Positions 22,055 to 29,851 of a DNA stretch of 29,851 nt are shown piece after piece. The position numbers and the translations under genes were made by a program. The DNA is from a virus: the IMG/VR virus record IMGVR_UViG_3300025030_000339, positions 1-29,851 of that record; one strand, given 5' to 3'. The notes beneath the pieces are model-generated. The model saw only the letters and a list, made by a program, of their open reading frames with translations. It did no database searches and had not been told where the DNA came from. The stretch's first letter is position 1, and the number at the start of each line of letters is the position of its first letter.

Positions 22055-22906
22055 ATGGCCACGATCCCGCGCCTTTGGTTTGCTCCCACGCTCAGCGCGG
22101 CGAACAACGCGATCGAATTCTCGGCGCGCGCGAATTCACTCGGCGCTGGCGCACCGAACGCGTACTCAGGGACCGAGGCGGCTGGCACCTACGCGGAGCC
22201 GCACCCGGCCGTTGCGGGGTCGCTCCTCGCGGTGCTGGCCACGAGTTGGGCGGCTGCCACACGCGCCGGGCCCACGGCGTTTTCCGCCGACTCCGGGACC
22301 GTGACGATCACGCTGAGCAGCGCCGGGATCGTCACGGTCACGCTCGGCGGGCTCCTCGACGGATCGACGGCCACGCTGCACTGGGCCACCGGTGGGGCCG
22401 ACGCTGTCGCGCTCGCGGCGCTCCTGGGCTACGACAGCTCGGCGGATGACACGGCCGTCGTGGCGGGCAATGTGGCCGCGTTCGTGGCCGATTGGCCAAT
22501 GCGCAATCTCTGGCACCCGTCTGCACCTCCGCGCGTGCAGGCGGAGGAGCCGGCGGATAGCTGGGTCTCGGTCTCGATGACCGCAGACGGATCCCACGTG
22601 ACCTGGTATTGGCAGAGCTTCACCCGCCGTCGGCTCGTATTCGAGTTCGTGTCGGCCGCGCGCGCCCGGGCAAATGCGGCGACCGGTGACGACACGAACC
22701 TCGACCTCGAGACGCTCTGGCTCAGCGCGCAGGTCGCGCGGATTCGCTACTGGGCTGACCAGACAGCAGTCGAGAGTGGCGGGACGTCGACCTACGAGGG
22801 CGACTACTTCCTCGAGGAGGATGCCGCGCGGCGCTACGAGCCGACGCGCTACAGCGAGGCGATGGCCTTCTACACGATCGAAATGCCAATGAGAGCCTTC
22901 GTCTGA
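22055..22906 (+). CDS. Distal tail / tail-tip protein candidate
   Basis: The 283-residue protein comes directly after the tape measure, where distal tail proteins are usual. It is beta-rich, with GTVTITLSSAGIVTVTLGG and SVSMTADGSHVTWYWQSFTR segments and many Trp and Tyr in the second half. Its position supports a baseplate hub or distal-tail role, though I do not see a definite family signature. GGGAGG at 22043-22048 lies 6 nt before ATG 22055. Its stop shares one base with the next ATG. Confidence 0.6.
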   Translation: MATIPRLWFAPTLSAANNAIEFSARANSLGAGAPNAYSGTEAAGTYAEPHPAVAGSLLAVLATSWAAATRAGPTAFSADSGTVTITLSSAGIVTVTLGGLLDGSTATLHWATGGADAVALAALLGYDSSADDTAVVAGNVAAFVADWPMRNLWHPSAPPRVQAEEPADSWVSVSMTADGSHVTWYWQSFTRRRLVFEFVSAARARANAATGDDTNLDLETLWLSAQVARIRYWADQTAVESGGTSTYEGDYFLEEDAARRYEPTRYSEAMAFYTIEMPMRAFV

Positions 22907-25506
22907 TGACCGCCTTTGCTACCGCACTTTTGCAGCGGAACGCAACGGCGATCCTCTACCTGGAGATCGAGGGGCTCCCCTACGCCTACGGCACGATCGA
23001 GAAAACGAGCGCCTGGTTCACCTCCTCGCAATTCGAGGGGGTTCAGCCGTGGCTTCGTGTCGATGGCTCGTCGATGGGACTCCCGCGGTTCTCTGAGCAC
23101 GCGCTCAACCATTTCGAGGGCACGGTAGGGATGGGATCGATCCGGATGTCGCTCGTCGACGTGGACGACTCTCTCGCCGGTCTCTTCGCGCCACGACGGA
23201 CTGATGATCGGCTCCGGCTCACTGGAGGGAGCGCGAGCGGCTCGGACCTCGCGTACGGCTACACGACGCAACTGCTCGTCGCGGATGATGCGGCGAGCGG
23301 GAACACCGGCTCGCTCGCTGGCGGCGACTGGCCCACCGCGGATCTGACGCTCTACGTGGATGGAGAGACGATCACCGCATCGAGCCGATTGGGAGGGACG
23401 ATCTCGACGCTGACACGTGGGCGCTACAGATCGACGGCAGCGAAGCATGTCGCGCGGAAGGCGAGTCCGAGCACTGACACGGGGTCGATCGTCACGCAAT
23501 ACCCGCGCAACCTCCGCGGCCGCCAGGTCTGGCTCCGCATGGGTCTGGACGCTGCGGCTGATTCTGAGTGCGTCACGATCTGGCACGGAGTCCTCTCGGA
23601 CTTCGCGTGGCTTGACGAGGGGAAATCGATCGCGCTCGATTTGGACGACGCGACAGGGCTGCTCGACGGGCTCATGCTATTTGGCGAGTGGTTCGCACTG
23701 TTTCTCGGCCGAGACGGAGCGGCGAGACCGGAGCTGGTGCGTGGCGAGGCGGAGGACCCGCCGCAGATCTGGATCAGCGGACTGCCCGAGGTCGGCGCCT
23801 CGTACCTCGCCGAGGGCACGATTTTCCATGCTCGCCTGCCAGAGCATCGACTCGTCGCGTTCAAGCGCCAAGGCACAGCGCCTGCGGATGACGGCGCCGA
23901 TGGGCTGGCATTCTCGGTCGAGGCCTCGCAGCTCCTCGGGCTGGGGGCGCCCTTCGAGCTCCATCGCCCGCGGCAGGATCAAGGCGAAGAGACAAGATCG
24001 GTCGGCCCATCGATCCTGCTCGCCGGTGAGATCTCGCCGGTGGTTCTGATCCACGGGGTCGCGCAATTGGAGGTGGCGGCCGCCGAGGCGACAGATGCGG
24101 CGAGCGGAGGGCGGGAGTGGTCGTTCGGCGCCGTCGGCGATCACCCGCTGCAGGTGGTGCTTCAGCTCCTCCTCTCGACCGGCACCGGAACAAATTACGA
24201 CACGGCCGATCCGGACGTGACCGGGATCGAGACGACAACGACCGGATACGACACGCTCCCGCGAGACTGGGGTGTTGGTCTCGACGTCGTGGATGTAGAT
24301 GTGGCGAGCTTCGAGGCGCTGATCCTGGCGCACTCGACTGAGCACGTCAGGATGTTGATCGACGGTCCGCGAGACGCACGCAAGTTGATATCTGATCTGT
24401 TGCGTCCGTGGGGATATTACCTCGTCCCGTCATCGGATGGCCTCAGCGTCCGCAAGTACGCGCAGCCGACGATAGGACAGGTGGATGCTGCGACTGCGCT
24501 GACGTTCGACGATCTCGTGATCGACCCGGGCACGAGCCTCCCGCGGACCCTCAAGGGACCGACGCCGGATCAGGATCTGGTAATCGGTGCTCTCGAATGG
24601 TCACATGGGCCCGAGCTTTCAATCGAGGACGAGGAGCTCAGGATCAGGGTAGAGCCGACGATGTTTCTGGTCGTCGAGGACGAAGCGGACATCGTGCGGA
24701 GACAGGCTGCAGGCAAGCTCAAGATCATCGCCGAGTGCCTGCCCGGACGTCCAATTGTGACTGGCCTGACGGGTCGGGTTTCCTTCAGGGCACCCGTTGA
24801 AATGACGACGGACGACTACGCAGCCTCGGTGCGGGCCCGGCTGGTCGCTGCTCTCGCCAGACGCTTTCGTGAGCCACCCTACCGGCTCACGATCGAGATC
24901 AGCTTCGCTGCCGGCTACGCGATCGACATCGGCGACTGGGTGACGCTCTCCGACTCGATCTCAGGCACGGCGTTCGCGCGAATCCCATCGGCAACCACGA
25001 GCGCGCGTGGGCTCAGTGCAGAGCTCTTCGAGGTGTGGGGGAAGCGCTTTGATCTCGGCGGTGCCAGCGTGATCCTGGACCTCGCGCAGACGGGCGCCAG
25101 CATCAATCGAGAGAGGTACCTCGCTCCCGCCTGTGGCGTTATCTCGTGGGACAACGGAACGATGACACTGACTGTGATACAGCACAAATTCACGAAATCA
25201 GGAGGCGCATACGACGATAGTGACGCCTTCGCGGACGATGACGAGGTCCGGATCTACACGGGCGATCTGAGCAGTCGGTCGACAGCGACCGCGCAGATCC
25301 AGAGCCGCACGGCAACAACGATCGTGATCGACAAGACCCAGGCGCAATTGGGCATCACTCCTGCGTCGGGGTACGTTGTGCTGCACGCCGACTACGACGA
25401 CACCTGGACAGCTCCTGCCAACCTGATCGCGGCGAAAGCCGAATGGTCATTTCGCGCCGATGGAGATCCGGATCTCGCCGGCGACGCGCCGCACCTCCAC
25501 CGATGA
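22906..25506 (+). CDS. Large tail-tip / baseplate hub candidate
   Basis: The 866-residue protein is one of the biggest in the window and sits in the tail-tip slot. It has mixed alpha-beta sequence with LISDLLRPWGYYLVPSSDGL near the middle, like the central domains of hub proteins. The C-terminal beta part carries AGYAIDIGDWVTLSDSISGT and DTWTAPANLIAAKAEW. These hub-type segments (a 'GD.v.l' strand late in the protein) are suggestive, not decisive. It may hold the tail-tip hub and contact the host surface. It overlaps the next gene by 4 nt (ATGA). Confidence 0.6.
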   Translation: MTAFATALLQRNATAILYLEIEGLPYAYGTIEKTSAWFTSSQFEGVQPWLRVDGSSMGLPRFSEHALNHFEGTVGMGSIRMSLVDVDDSLAGLFAPRRTDDRLRLTGGSASGSDLAYGYTTQLLVADDAASGNTGSLAGGDWPTADLTLYVDGETITASSRLGGTISTLTRGRYRSTAAKHVARKASPSTDTGSIVTQYPRNLRGRQVWLRMGLDAAADSECVTIWHGVLSDFAWLDEGKSIALDLDDATGLLDGLMLFGEWFALFLGRDGAARPELVRGEAEDPPQIWISGLPEVGASYLAEGTIFHARLPEHRLVAFKRQGTAPADDGADGLAFSVEASQLLGLGAPFELHRPRQDQGEETRSVGPSILLAGEISPVVLIHGVAQLEVAAAEATDAASGGREWSFGAVGDHPLQVVLQLLLSTGTGTNYDTADPDVTGIETTTTGYDTLPRDWGVGLDVVDVDVASFEALILAHSTEHVRMLIDGPRDARKLISDLLRPWGYYLVPSSDGLSVRKYAQPTIGQVDAATALTFDDLVIDPGTSLPRTLKGPTPDQDLVIGALEWSHGPELSIEDEELRIRVEPTMFLVVEDEADIVRRQAAGKLKIIAECLPGRPIVTGLTGRVSFRAPVEMTTDDYAASVRARLVAALARRFREPPYRLTIEISFAAGYAIDIGDWVTLSDSISGTAFARIPSATTSARGLSAELFEVWGKRFDLGGASVILDLAQTGASINRERYLAPACGVISWDNGTMTLTVIQHKFTKSGGAYDDSDAFADDDEVRIYTGDLSSRSTATAQIQSRTATTIVIDKTQAQLGITPASGYVVLHADYDDTWTAPANLIAAKAEWSFRADGDPDLAGDAPHLHR

Positions 25507-27239
25507 CCGCGACCCGCCTGCCCAAACCGACGCACTACTCGCTGACCCCTGGTGGTGTCGGCACGATGAGCTCGGCCGAGCTGTGGAATGCGCTCCGTGA
25601 GCGCTACGAGTGGATCGAGGACGCGCTGGCGCCGGCCACAGGATGGTGTCACCCGGTGAATCAGGACGTAGCAGAGATCCGGCAGCAGGGGTCGATCCCA
25701 ATCAACGGAGGCGACGGAGATCGCCGGAGCTTCGGCCGCTTCAGATGCGGCGAGCCGTGCGGCGATCCCAATGACGTCGCCACGTTCTTCGTCTTCATGG
25801 GCAATGTTGGGACGGCCAATCTCACCTACTACGCGGAGCAGCCGCCGGACAACGAATACTCGCAGCAGACGCTCGTCACCCCGGGCGTCACCGATGATGG
25901 CGTGTGGTTGAGCGGGGGGCTGCTCATCTACACCGGCAGGACCTACGGGATCGTGGCCGTCGGGTCCGGCGCATTCAGTCAGCGGCCCGAGACGATCGCT
26001 GTGCTGACCGAGCCGAGGACCTCCAGCGGAGGCGAGGTCACGCTCGGAGACGGGCTCGAGTCGGTGCCGGTCGCGTGGGAGAAGCTCGCGGTCACGAACC
26101 ACACGATCAAAGACGCACGGCCGGATGACGTCCATTCGTTCCGCCGCCTTCAACGCCAGACGGGACACCTGATCTGGAGAGCGGCGCGCACGCTGATGCA
26201 GCACTCCCTCGTCGAGCCGATCGCGGCGGACGGAGAGACGCGCACCTATCGATACCTCGTCCGACGATCTGCAGGCGCGGCGGGGATGACCGTGCAGATA
26301 TTCTGTCTGGCCTCGCCCTCGACAGCGCCGATCCATGTGTACCTCATGGAGAGGGGTGGCATACCGGTCGAGGTGGCCGCCTCTGTCGCTGGGCTCGTCG
26401 CGCCGATCACCACCGCGGCGTGGGTCTCCTGCGCGATCACCGAGGCGGAGTTCGACACGGCGCTCGCGAGCGGCGGCGGCGTCGATCCTGAGCAACTCTA
26501 CGAGATCCACGTCACCGCTACTCCGATCGGTGGGGATTCGATCACGGTCTACGACGTCTGCGTCTACGAGAACGCCTATACGGCGGCTGACTTCCTCGCC
26601 TCCGGCGACAGCGCGCCCTCTCGTCAGTACCGCGGAGAGGTCACGCGGCTGCGGCCTGGCGACCCGATCGTGGCCGCCTACACGGGGAGCCCGACACGGT
26701 ACTCGGACCGGAAGACGCTCGCGAACAACGCCCTTCATGCGGCGCTGTACCGCTCCCAGATCGCCGTGTGGGATCGAATCTGGAGAGATTCGGCGGTCGA
26801 GAACCTGAACGCGGCCGAGGGTATCAGTGGCGGCGGAAGCACGGCAATCCTCGCGCGCGCCAAGGTGTTGACGGCCGGCGGGATCGCGTGGACCGAGATC
26901 CGTCTCGCCCTCTGGCGGCATCCGTCATGGGCAACAGCGGACGACTCGCAACTCGGTTCGGACACCGCCGCCGACAAAACGAAGGCGGTCGTGACCCTCT
27001 CGCGCGATTCAGATGGCGTGGTCGACACGGTGCGGACGACGCTACCGGTCGGTGGGCCGATCGGCTACAACGTCACGCTTCGGGCGTCCGCGACCGCCGG
27101 CAGCACGCAGGAATGGGTCATCCACGCCTACTGGGACACCGGAGACACCGTGATGGACGATGCCGAGCAGTGGGATCGCCAGTACATCATCTGCTCGGGA
27201 GCGTGGCTCCACCAGCTCCCCCGACGCGACGGGCCCTAG
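25503..27239 (+). CDS. Tail protein, possible receptor-binding or fibre component
   Basis: The 578-residue protein is the last gene of the tail module and begins in an ATGA overlap. The N-terminus (residues 1-45) looks like a docking segment with a helix. Beta-rich domains with Cys pairs (FRCGEPCGDP) follow, then a SLVEPIAADGETRTYRY region and a C-terminal domain with VIHAYWDTGDTVM. Its end-of-module position suggests a receptor-binding role. Its TAG stop shares a CTAG palindrome with the stop of the convergent minus-strand gene. Confidence 0.55.
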   Translation: MTATRLPKPTHYSLTPGGVGTMSSAELWNALRERYEWIEDALAPATGWCHPVNQDVAEIRQQGSIPINGGDGDRRSFGRFRCGEPCGDPNDVATFFVFMGNVGTANLTYYAEQPPDNEYSQQTLVTPGVTDDGVWLSGGLLIYTGRTYGIVAVGSGAFSQRPETIAVLTEPRTSSGGEVTLGDGLESVPVAWEKLAVTNHTIKDARPDDVHSFRRLQRQTGHLIWRAARTLMQHSLVEPIAADGETRTYRYLVRRSAGAAGMTVQIFCLASPSTAPIHVYLMERGGIPVEVAASVAGLVAPITTAAWVSCAITEAEFDTALASGGGVDPEQLYEIHVTATPIGGDSITVYDVCVYENAYTAADFLASGDSAPSRQYRGEVTRLRPGDPIVAAYTGSPTRYSDRKTLANNALHAALYRSQIAVWDRIWRDSAVENLNAAEGISGGGSTAILARAKVLTAGGIAWTEIRLALWRHPSWATADDSQLGSDTAADKTKAVVTLSRDSDGVVDTVRTTLPVGGPIGYNVTLRASATAGSTQEWVIHAYWDTGDTVMDDAEQWDRQYIICSGAWLHQLPRRDGP

Positions 27240-27490
27240 GGAGAGAGCGCGTGAACCGTGAGCACCCACGAGGAATCGCCGTGACAGGCCAGCGTTTCGT
27301 CGAGTCGGAACCGCTCGACGAGGAACGATCCGCCGGGCGGGATCGTGACGGGCAGCGCGCGATCGCAGGTGAGCGTACCGGTGCCGACGTTCAGGATCTC
27401 CAGGTCTCCGGCCGGAGGCACCGGGCGGGTGCTCTGGCTCGATGGGCAGCCGAGAGCGGTGGTGAGGGCGACGAGCAGCAGCAGCTTCAC
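27236..27490 (-). CDS. Small putative lipoprotein on the minus strand
   Basis: An 84-residue minus-strand gene starts at GTG (27490-27488) with a perfect AAAGGAG 7 nt upstream (minus sense). The product begins MKLLLLVALTTALGC, a lipoprotein-like signal with Cys15 at the lipid site; ALGC is a near-canonical lipobox. A short beta-like domain with two further Cys (TCDRALPVTIPPGG, ACHGDSS) follows. A lone minus-strand gene facing the late operon looks like a moron, for example superinfection exclusion or host-surface change. It fills a 328-base stretch with no + strand gene. It could also supply an outer-membrane spanin subunit, but it is not embedded in an Rz gene. Confidence 0.65.
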   Translation of the reverse strand: MKLLLLVALTTALGCPSSQSTRPVPPAGDLEILNVGTGTLTCDRALPVTIPPGGSFLVERFRLDETLACHGDSSWVLTVHALSP

Positions 27491-27518
27491 TGGGGGTCTC
27501 CTTTCGGAGTGAGATCGC

Positions 27519-27524
27519 ATCGTA
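27519..27524 (-). promoter_or_regulatory. -10-like element for the minus-strand lipoprotein
   Basis: Read on the minus strand, TACGAT (4/6 to TATAAT) lies about 28 nt before the GTG start. The implied leader of about 22 nt contains the ribosome site. No good -35 hexamer was found at the right distance, so this is only suggestive. Confidence 0.3.
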
Positions 27525-27567
27525 CAGGCTGCGTCGGACATCGCCAGTTTCCGGCCGGAGAATCAGC

Positions 27568-28245
27568 ATGGTGGCTCGGGTAGACGAGAGAGGATGGCTT
27601 GAAGGGCCGCGCGTGGAGCGCGTGCCAACGAAGCGCCTCTGCGTGCTGGAGGTCCCACGCCCGATCGGGATCGTGTGGCACTGGACCGGCACGCGGGGGC
27701 AGGCGGATCAGCACGCGCTGAATCTCGCACGGTCGATCGCGGAGCGCGAGAGCGCGAAGAGCATCGGTGCCTCGTGGCACCTGCTGATCGCGCGCTCGGG
27801 CCTCGTGGTGCAGAGCCTGCCGTTCGATCGCGGCGCACTCCATTGCCGGGGGCGTCGCGATGGCCACGAGATCAATCGCGCGTACATCGGGATCGAGCTC
27901 GAGAACGCCGGCTACGTGATAGCGCGCACCCACACTGAGGTGCCGCGCGGCGTCGCCAACCCGCACGAATCGGCCGACCGCTGGCGGGCCGGACCGTGGC
28001 TCGTACCGCGCGAGGAGTTGATCTGCTCGGACGTCGAGGCGCTGCACGCCTACACGGTGGAGCAGGTCTCCGCGGCCGAGGACGTGCTCCGCGCACTCGT
28101 GGCGTGGGCGCCGGAACTCACGCGCGCCTCGTGCGCGTTCGGGCACTGCGATCTCGACCCCTCACGCAAGGCCGACCCGGGGCCGCTGTGGACAGGGGTG
28201 CACCTACCTGCGATCCTCGGCCGCGTGTTCGGAGAGAGCCCGTGA
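27568..28245 (+). CDS. N-acetylmuramoyl-L-alanine amidase endolysin (Amidase_2/AmpD type)
   Basis: The 225-residue endolysin cuts the amide bond between N-acetylmuramate and L-alanine of peptidoglycan. GIVWHWTG gives the first zinc His (H38). INRAYIGIELENAG holds the conserved Tyr106 and Glu110. FGHCDLDPSRKADPG gives His193, Lys201 and Asp203, with the H+8 Lys and H+10 Asp spacing of AmpD. No signal peptide or cell-wall-binding domain is visible, so export needs a holin. GGAGA upstream supports ATG 27568. It is the first gene of the lysis cassette, and its stop overlaps the next GTG (GTGA). Confidence 0.92.
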   Translation: MVARVDERGWLEGPRVERVPTKRLCVLEVPRPIGIVWHWTGTRGQADQHALNLARSIAERESAKSIGASWHLLIARSGLVVQSLPFDRGALHCRGRRDGHEINRAYIGIELENAGYVIARTHTEVPRGVANPHESADRWRAGPWLVPREELICSDVEALHAYTVEQVSAAEDVLRALVAWAPELTRASCAFGHCDLDPSRKADPGPLWTGVHLPAILGRVFGESP

Positions 28246-28523
28246 TCCACTACCCCGCGCCCGTTGCCGCATCGCTCCTCGCCCCCGGAGCCGTCGTCCT
28301 CGGTGAGGCAGTCGCGATCGAGATCTCGACGAGCACGGTGCTCGCCGCCGCCGCCGCGCTCGGGATCGGCGCGCTCGCGTGGTTCGCCAAGCGCGAGCTC
28401 GCGAACAAAGACAGAGCGATCGAGCGCATGCGGTCGAGCATGGCGGATCTTTTCGCAAGACACGCGGCGCTCGAGCGGCGCGTTGACAAGATCGAGACCG
28501 AACGCCAACTGCTCGGACGCTAG
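28242..28523 (+). CDS. Small membrane protein with coiled coil, holin-like candidate
   Basis: The 93-residue protein has one clear membrane segment (about residues 31-49) flanked by Lys/Arg, then a charged helix suited to a coiled coil (51-92). A weaker hydrophobic N-terminus (8-27) could be a second segment. The layout resembles small phage lysis or holin-accessory proteins. Immediate coupling to the amidase by GTGA supports a lysis role, though an antiholin or chaperone is also possible. Confidence 0.6.
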   Translation: MIHYPAPVAASLLAPGAVVLGEAVAIEISTSTVLAAAAALGIGALAWFAKRELANKDRAIERMRSSMADLFARHAALERRVDKIETERQLLGR

Positions 28524-28541
28524 CCCGAGCGTGGAGAGATT

Positions 28542-29102
28542 ATGCTGCCAATCGATCGGATGACGCTCCGCGAGCGCGTGTGGGACCAGGCGCGGGCCCT
28601 CGGCTACGGGCTGATCGTCGCGATGCTTTGGCTCGTGCTCGTCGCCGGGCTGGCTCGAGCAGGCGCCACGGTGGATGAGCTGATCGAGCCTGCGACGGGG
28701 ACTGCGATCGTCGTGGGGCTCGACACGCCAACCGACATCGTGGGTTTCGTGCGCGAGATCCACGGTGCGGCGGTAGAGGGCGACTGGCGCGTGGTCGCAG
28801 GGCTCGTGCTCCTCGTGCTGATGGTCGCGGTCCGCCGCTTCGGGTCGCGGCTGCCCGGCCGGGTCGGCGCCTTCCTCGGCTCGCACCTCGGGGGCGCGAT
28901 CGCGCTCTGCGGGCTCGCGGCCGTCGAGGTCGTGGGGTCCGCGCTCGTCGGCGGGGCGCCGCTCACGTTCGACTTGGCGCTTCGCGTAGTGGAGAATGGC
29001 GCGATGGCCGCCGGGATCTGGCACGTCGCAGCGAAGCCGGCAGGCAAGCGGCTTCAGATCAGGCGCGCGGCTCGCACCGCGGCGAAGCTGGCCGCGCCGT
29101 GA
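28542..29102 (+). CDS. Multi-span membrane protein, holin candidate
   Basis: The 186-residue protein has at least three hydrophobic segments: about 21-41 (GYGLIVAMLWLVLVAGLARA), 82-97 and 115-138. A weaker one lies near 146-163. A basic tail ends the protein. Holins are often smaller, but three-span holins with this layout exist. It has GGAGAG upstream of ATG 28542 and lies in the lysis cassette. The stop overlaps the next GTG. Confidence 0.55.
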   Translation: MLPIDRMTLRERVWDQARALGYGLIVAMLWLVLVAGLARAGATVDELIEPATGTAIVVGLDTPTDIVGFVREIHGAAVEGDWRVVAGLVLLVLMVAVRRFGSRLPGRVGAFLGSHLGGAIALCGLAAVEVVGSALVGGAPLTFDLALRVVENGAMAAGIWHVAAKPAGKRLQIRRAARTAAKLAAP

Positions 29103-29179
29103 GCGACCAGTGGGTGCTCCTGCGGCTGGCCGCGGTGCTTGCCTCTCTCGGCGTGCTCGGCCTGTGGTGCGCCTCGTGA
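29099..29179 (+). CDS. 26-residue single-span membrane peptide
   Basis: A tiny ORF starts in a GTGA overlap with the putative holin and ends in a GTGA overlap with an Rz-like start. It encodes a short charged N-terminus then a hydrophobic stretch with a Trp-Cys end. The double overlap and membrane character suggest a real gene such as a small holin or antiholin, but no ribosome site is obvious beyond coupling. Confidence 0.4.
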   Translation: MSDQWVLLRLAAVLASLGVLGLWCAS

Positions 29180-29457
29180 TCGCGCTCCTGTCGGTGGTCG
29201 CCGCGCTCACCCTGGCGCTGGCCGCTTGGGCCGAGGTCCACCGGCGCCGCGCCCAGCGCGAAGCGGACAGAGCGCGCGCCTTCGCCTCGGAGGTAGAGGC
29301 GCACGCGATCGAGCAGGCGCGCGCCCGCGAGTCCGTGACGGTCGCCGATCTGGATCGGATCCACCTTGACCGACTCGCCGAGACGGAGCGCGACCTGGAG
29401 GCCTCGGCGAACGATACGCTCCAGCGGATGCTCGAGCGAAAGCGGCGGCGACCATGA
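29167..29457 (+). CDS. Rz-like inner-membrane spanin candidate
   Basis: The 96-residue protein has an N-terminal membrane segment (about 3-22) then a highly charged helix that fits a periplasmic coiled coil, ending in a basic tail. This matches the i-spanin (Rz) layout; sequence identity is not expected. Alternative GTG starts are 29164 and 29176; the last overlaps the small peptide stop (GTGA) and drops three residues. It precedes a u-spanin-like gene. Spanins join inner and outer membranes at the last step of lysis, so a Gram-negative host is implied. Confidence 0.6.
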   Translation: MRLVIALLSVVAALTLALAAWAEVHRRRAQREADRARAFASEVEAHAIEQARARESVTVADLDRIHLDRLAETERDLEASANDTLQRMLERKRRRP

Positions 29458-29786
29458 GGCGCGCGCTCGTTTTCGCCTCGCTGCTCGTGCTCTCGCCTAC
29501 GGCGCGCGCCGCGTGCGTGTGCCCGCAGGATGCGCCGACGTGCACCTGCGAGCGCGCGGACGTCGAGCTCTACGTCACGTCGATCGCCGACTTGGAGCGC
29601 GACATCGGGCGCGCAGATGCGGCGCGAGATCGTGCGATAGCGGAGCGAGCCGCGCTCGAGGCCCGACTCTCGGCCGAGTTGGCGCGCGCCCCGCTCGGAG
29701 CGATCGTACGGTGGGAGTCACTCGCGGCCGCAGCCTCAGTGGGCGCAGTCGTCGGGCTCGTGCTGGGCGTCGTGCTCGCGCGCTAG
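29454..29786 (+). CDS. Possible u-spanin-like protein with N-terminal signal and C-terminal membrane segment
   Basis: The 110-residue protein has a Sec-like signal (RRALVFASLLVLSPTARA) followed by Cys21 and a Cys-rich ACVCPQDAPTCTC stretch. A helical coiled-coil-like middle (about 38-78) and a final membrane segment (about 90-109) follow. N-terminal outer-membrane lipid anchor plus C-terminal membrane span is the topology of u-spanins such as T1 gp11. The lipobox here, RAAC, is poor (R at -3), so simple cleavage is also possible. It overlaps the Rz-like gene by 4 nt (ATGA). Confidence 0.5.
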   Translation: MRRALVFASLLVLSPTARAACVCPQDAPTCTCERADVELYVTSIADLERDIGRADAARDRAIAERAALEARLSAELARAPLGAIVRWESLAAAASVGAVVGLVLGVVLAR

Positions 29787-29851
29787 TGGCCGCATTCGCC
29801 GAATCGGTCCCAGCACCCGACGCAGAGCGGGTCGCCGCAGCGCCAACACGC
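29783..29851 (-). CDS. C-terminal end of a minus-strand Cys-rich protein (partial)
   Basis: The right-edge minus strand has an open frame of 22 codons ending in TAG at 29785-29783. It reads CWRCGDPLCVGCWDRFGECG then His: four Cys in two CxxC pairs, plus another Cys and His, as in zinc fingers. The stop shares a CTAG palindrome with the + strand gene, just like at 27236-27239. The start is outside the window, so its family is unknown. Confidence 0.4.
   Translation of the reverse strand, partial: ACWRCGDPLCVGCWDRFGECGH

Noticed and set aside
28050-29210. Minus-strand open frame opposite the lysis genes
   Set aside because: No ribosome site or domain; the + strand frames form a coupled series of membrane proteins.

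Overview
The window is a contiguous piece of a high-GC tailed-phage genome with siphovirus-type gene order. Nearly every gene is on the + strand and tightly packed, and many start with GTG. At least ten junctions are 4-nt ATGA/GTGA overlaps, so long polycistronic, translationally coupled messages are likely. No integrase, repressor, tRNA or CRISPR array was seen. The lysis end has an amidase, several small membrane proteins, an Rz-like protein and a u-spanin-like protein, plus a putative lipoprotein. This points to a Gram-negative (diderm) host of high GC; the exact host cannot be read from the sequence.

Layout: (1) 1-3800, replication and nucleotide module. A strong terminator hairpin at the left edge precedes a winged-helix replisome-organiser gene that carries iteron-like repeats (a likely origin). 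A cysteine-rich zinc-type protein, a nucleoside 2-deoxyribosyltransferase-like protein, a DnaB-type helicase and a small ORF follow. Three copies of a 12-mer, two forming a 15-bp inverted repeat, sit just before the terminase genes with a promoter-like element that could give a leaderless transcript. (2) 3801-13547, packaging and head module: TerS, TerL, two small ORFs, portal, a small ORF, a Mu gpF-like head protein, a methyltransferase-fold protein, a gp10/gpG-like protein, a repeat-bearing structural protein, a GroES-like co-chaperonin, scaffold and major capsid protein. A 17-bp perfect hairpin overlaps the capsid stop codon.

(3) 13585-18493, two small genes, a long repetitive beta-rich protein and a second protein, both with N-terminal export-signal-like sequences, then two connector or tail-completion candidates. 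(4) 18497-27239, tail module: tail tube protein, a gpG/gpGT-type tail-assembly chaperone pair with a canonical -1 slippery heptamer (GGGTTTC), a short tape measure protein, and three tail-tip or receptor-binding candidates. (5) 27236-29786, a convergent minus-strand lipoprotein-like gene, then the lysis cassette: AmpD-type amidase, two membrane proteins, a 26-residue membrane peptide, an Rz-like protein and a u-spanin-like protein. A second convergent minus-strand gene, rich in cysteine, enters from the right edge.

Family assignments come from visible motifs and gene order, not from database searches. The most notable points are the in-phage GroES-like protein next to scaffold and capsid, the slippery site, the repeat cluster before terS, the iterons inside the initiator gene, signal peptides on virion-region proteins, and an unusually crowded lysis cassette.
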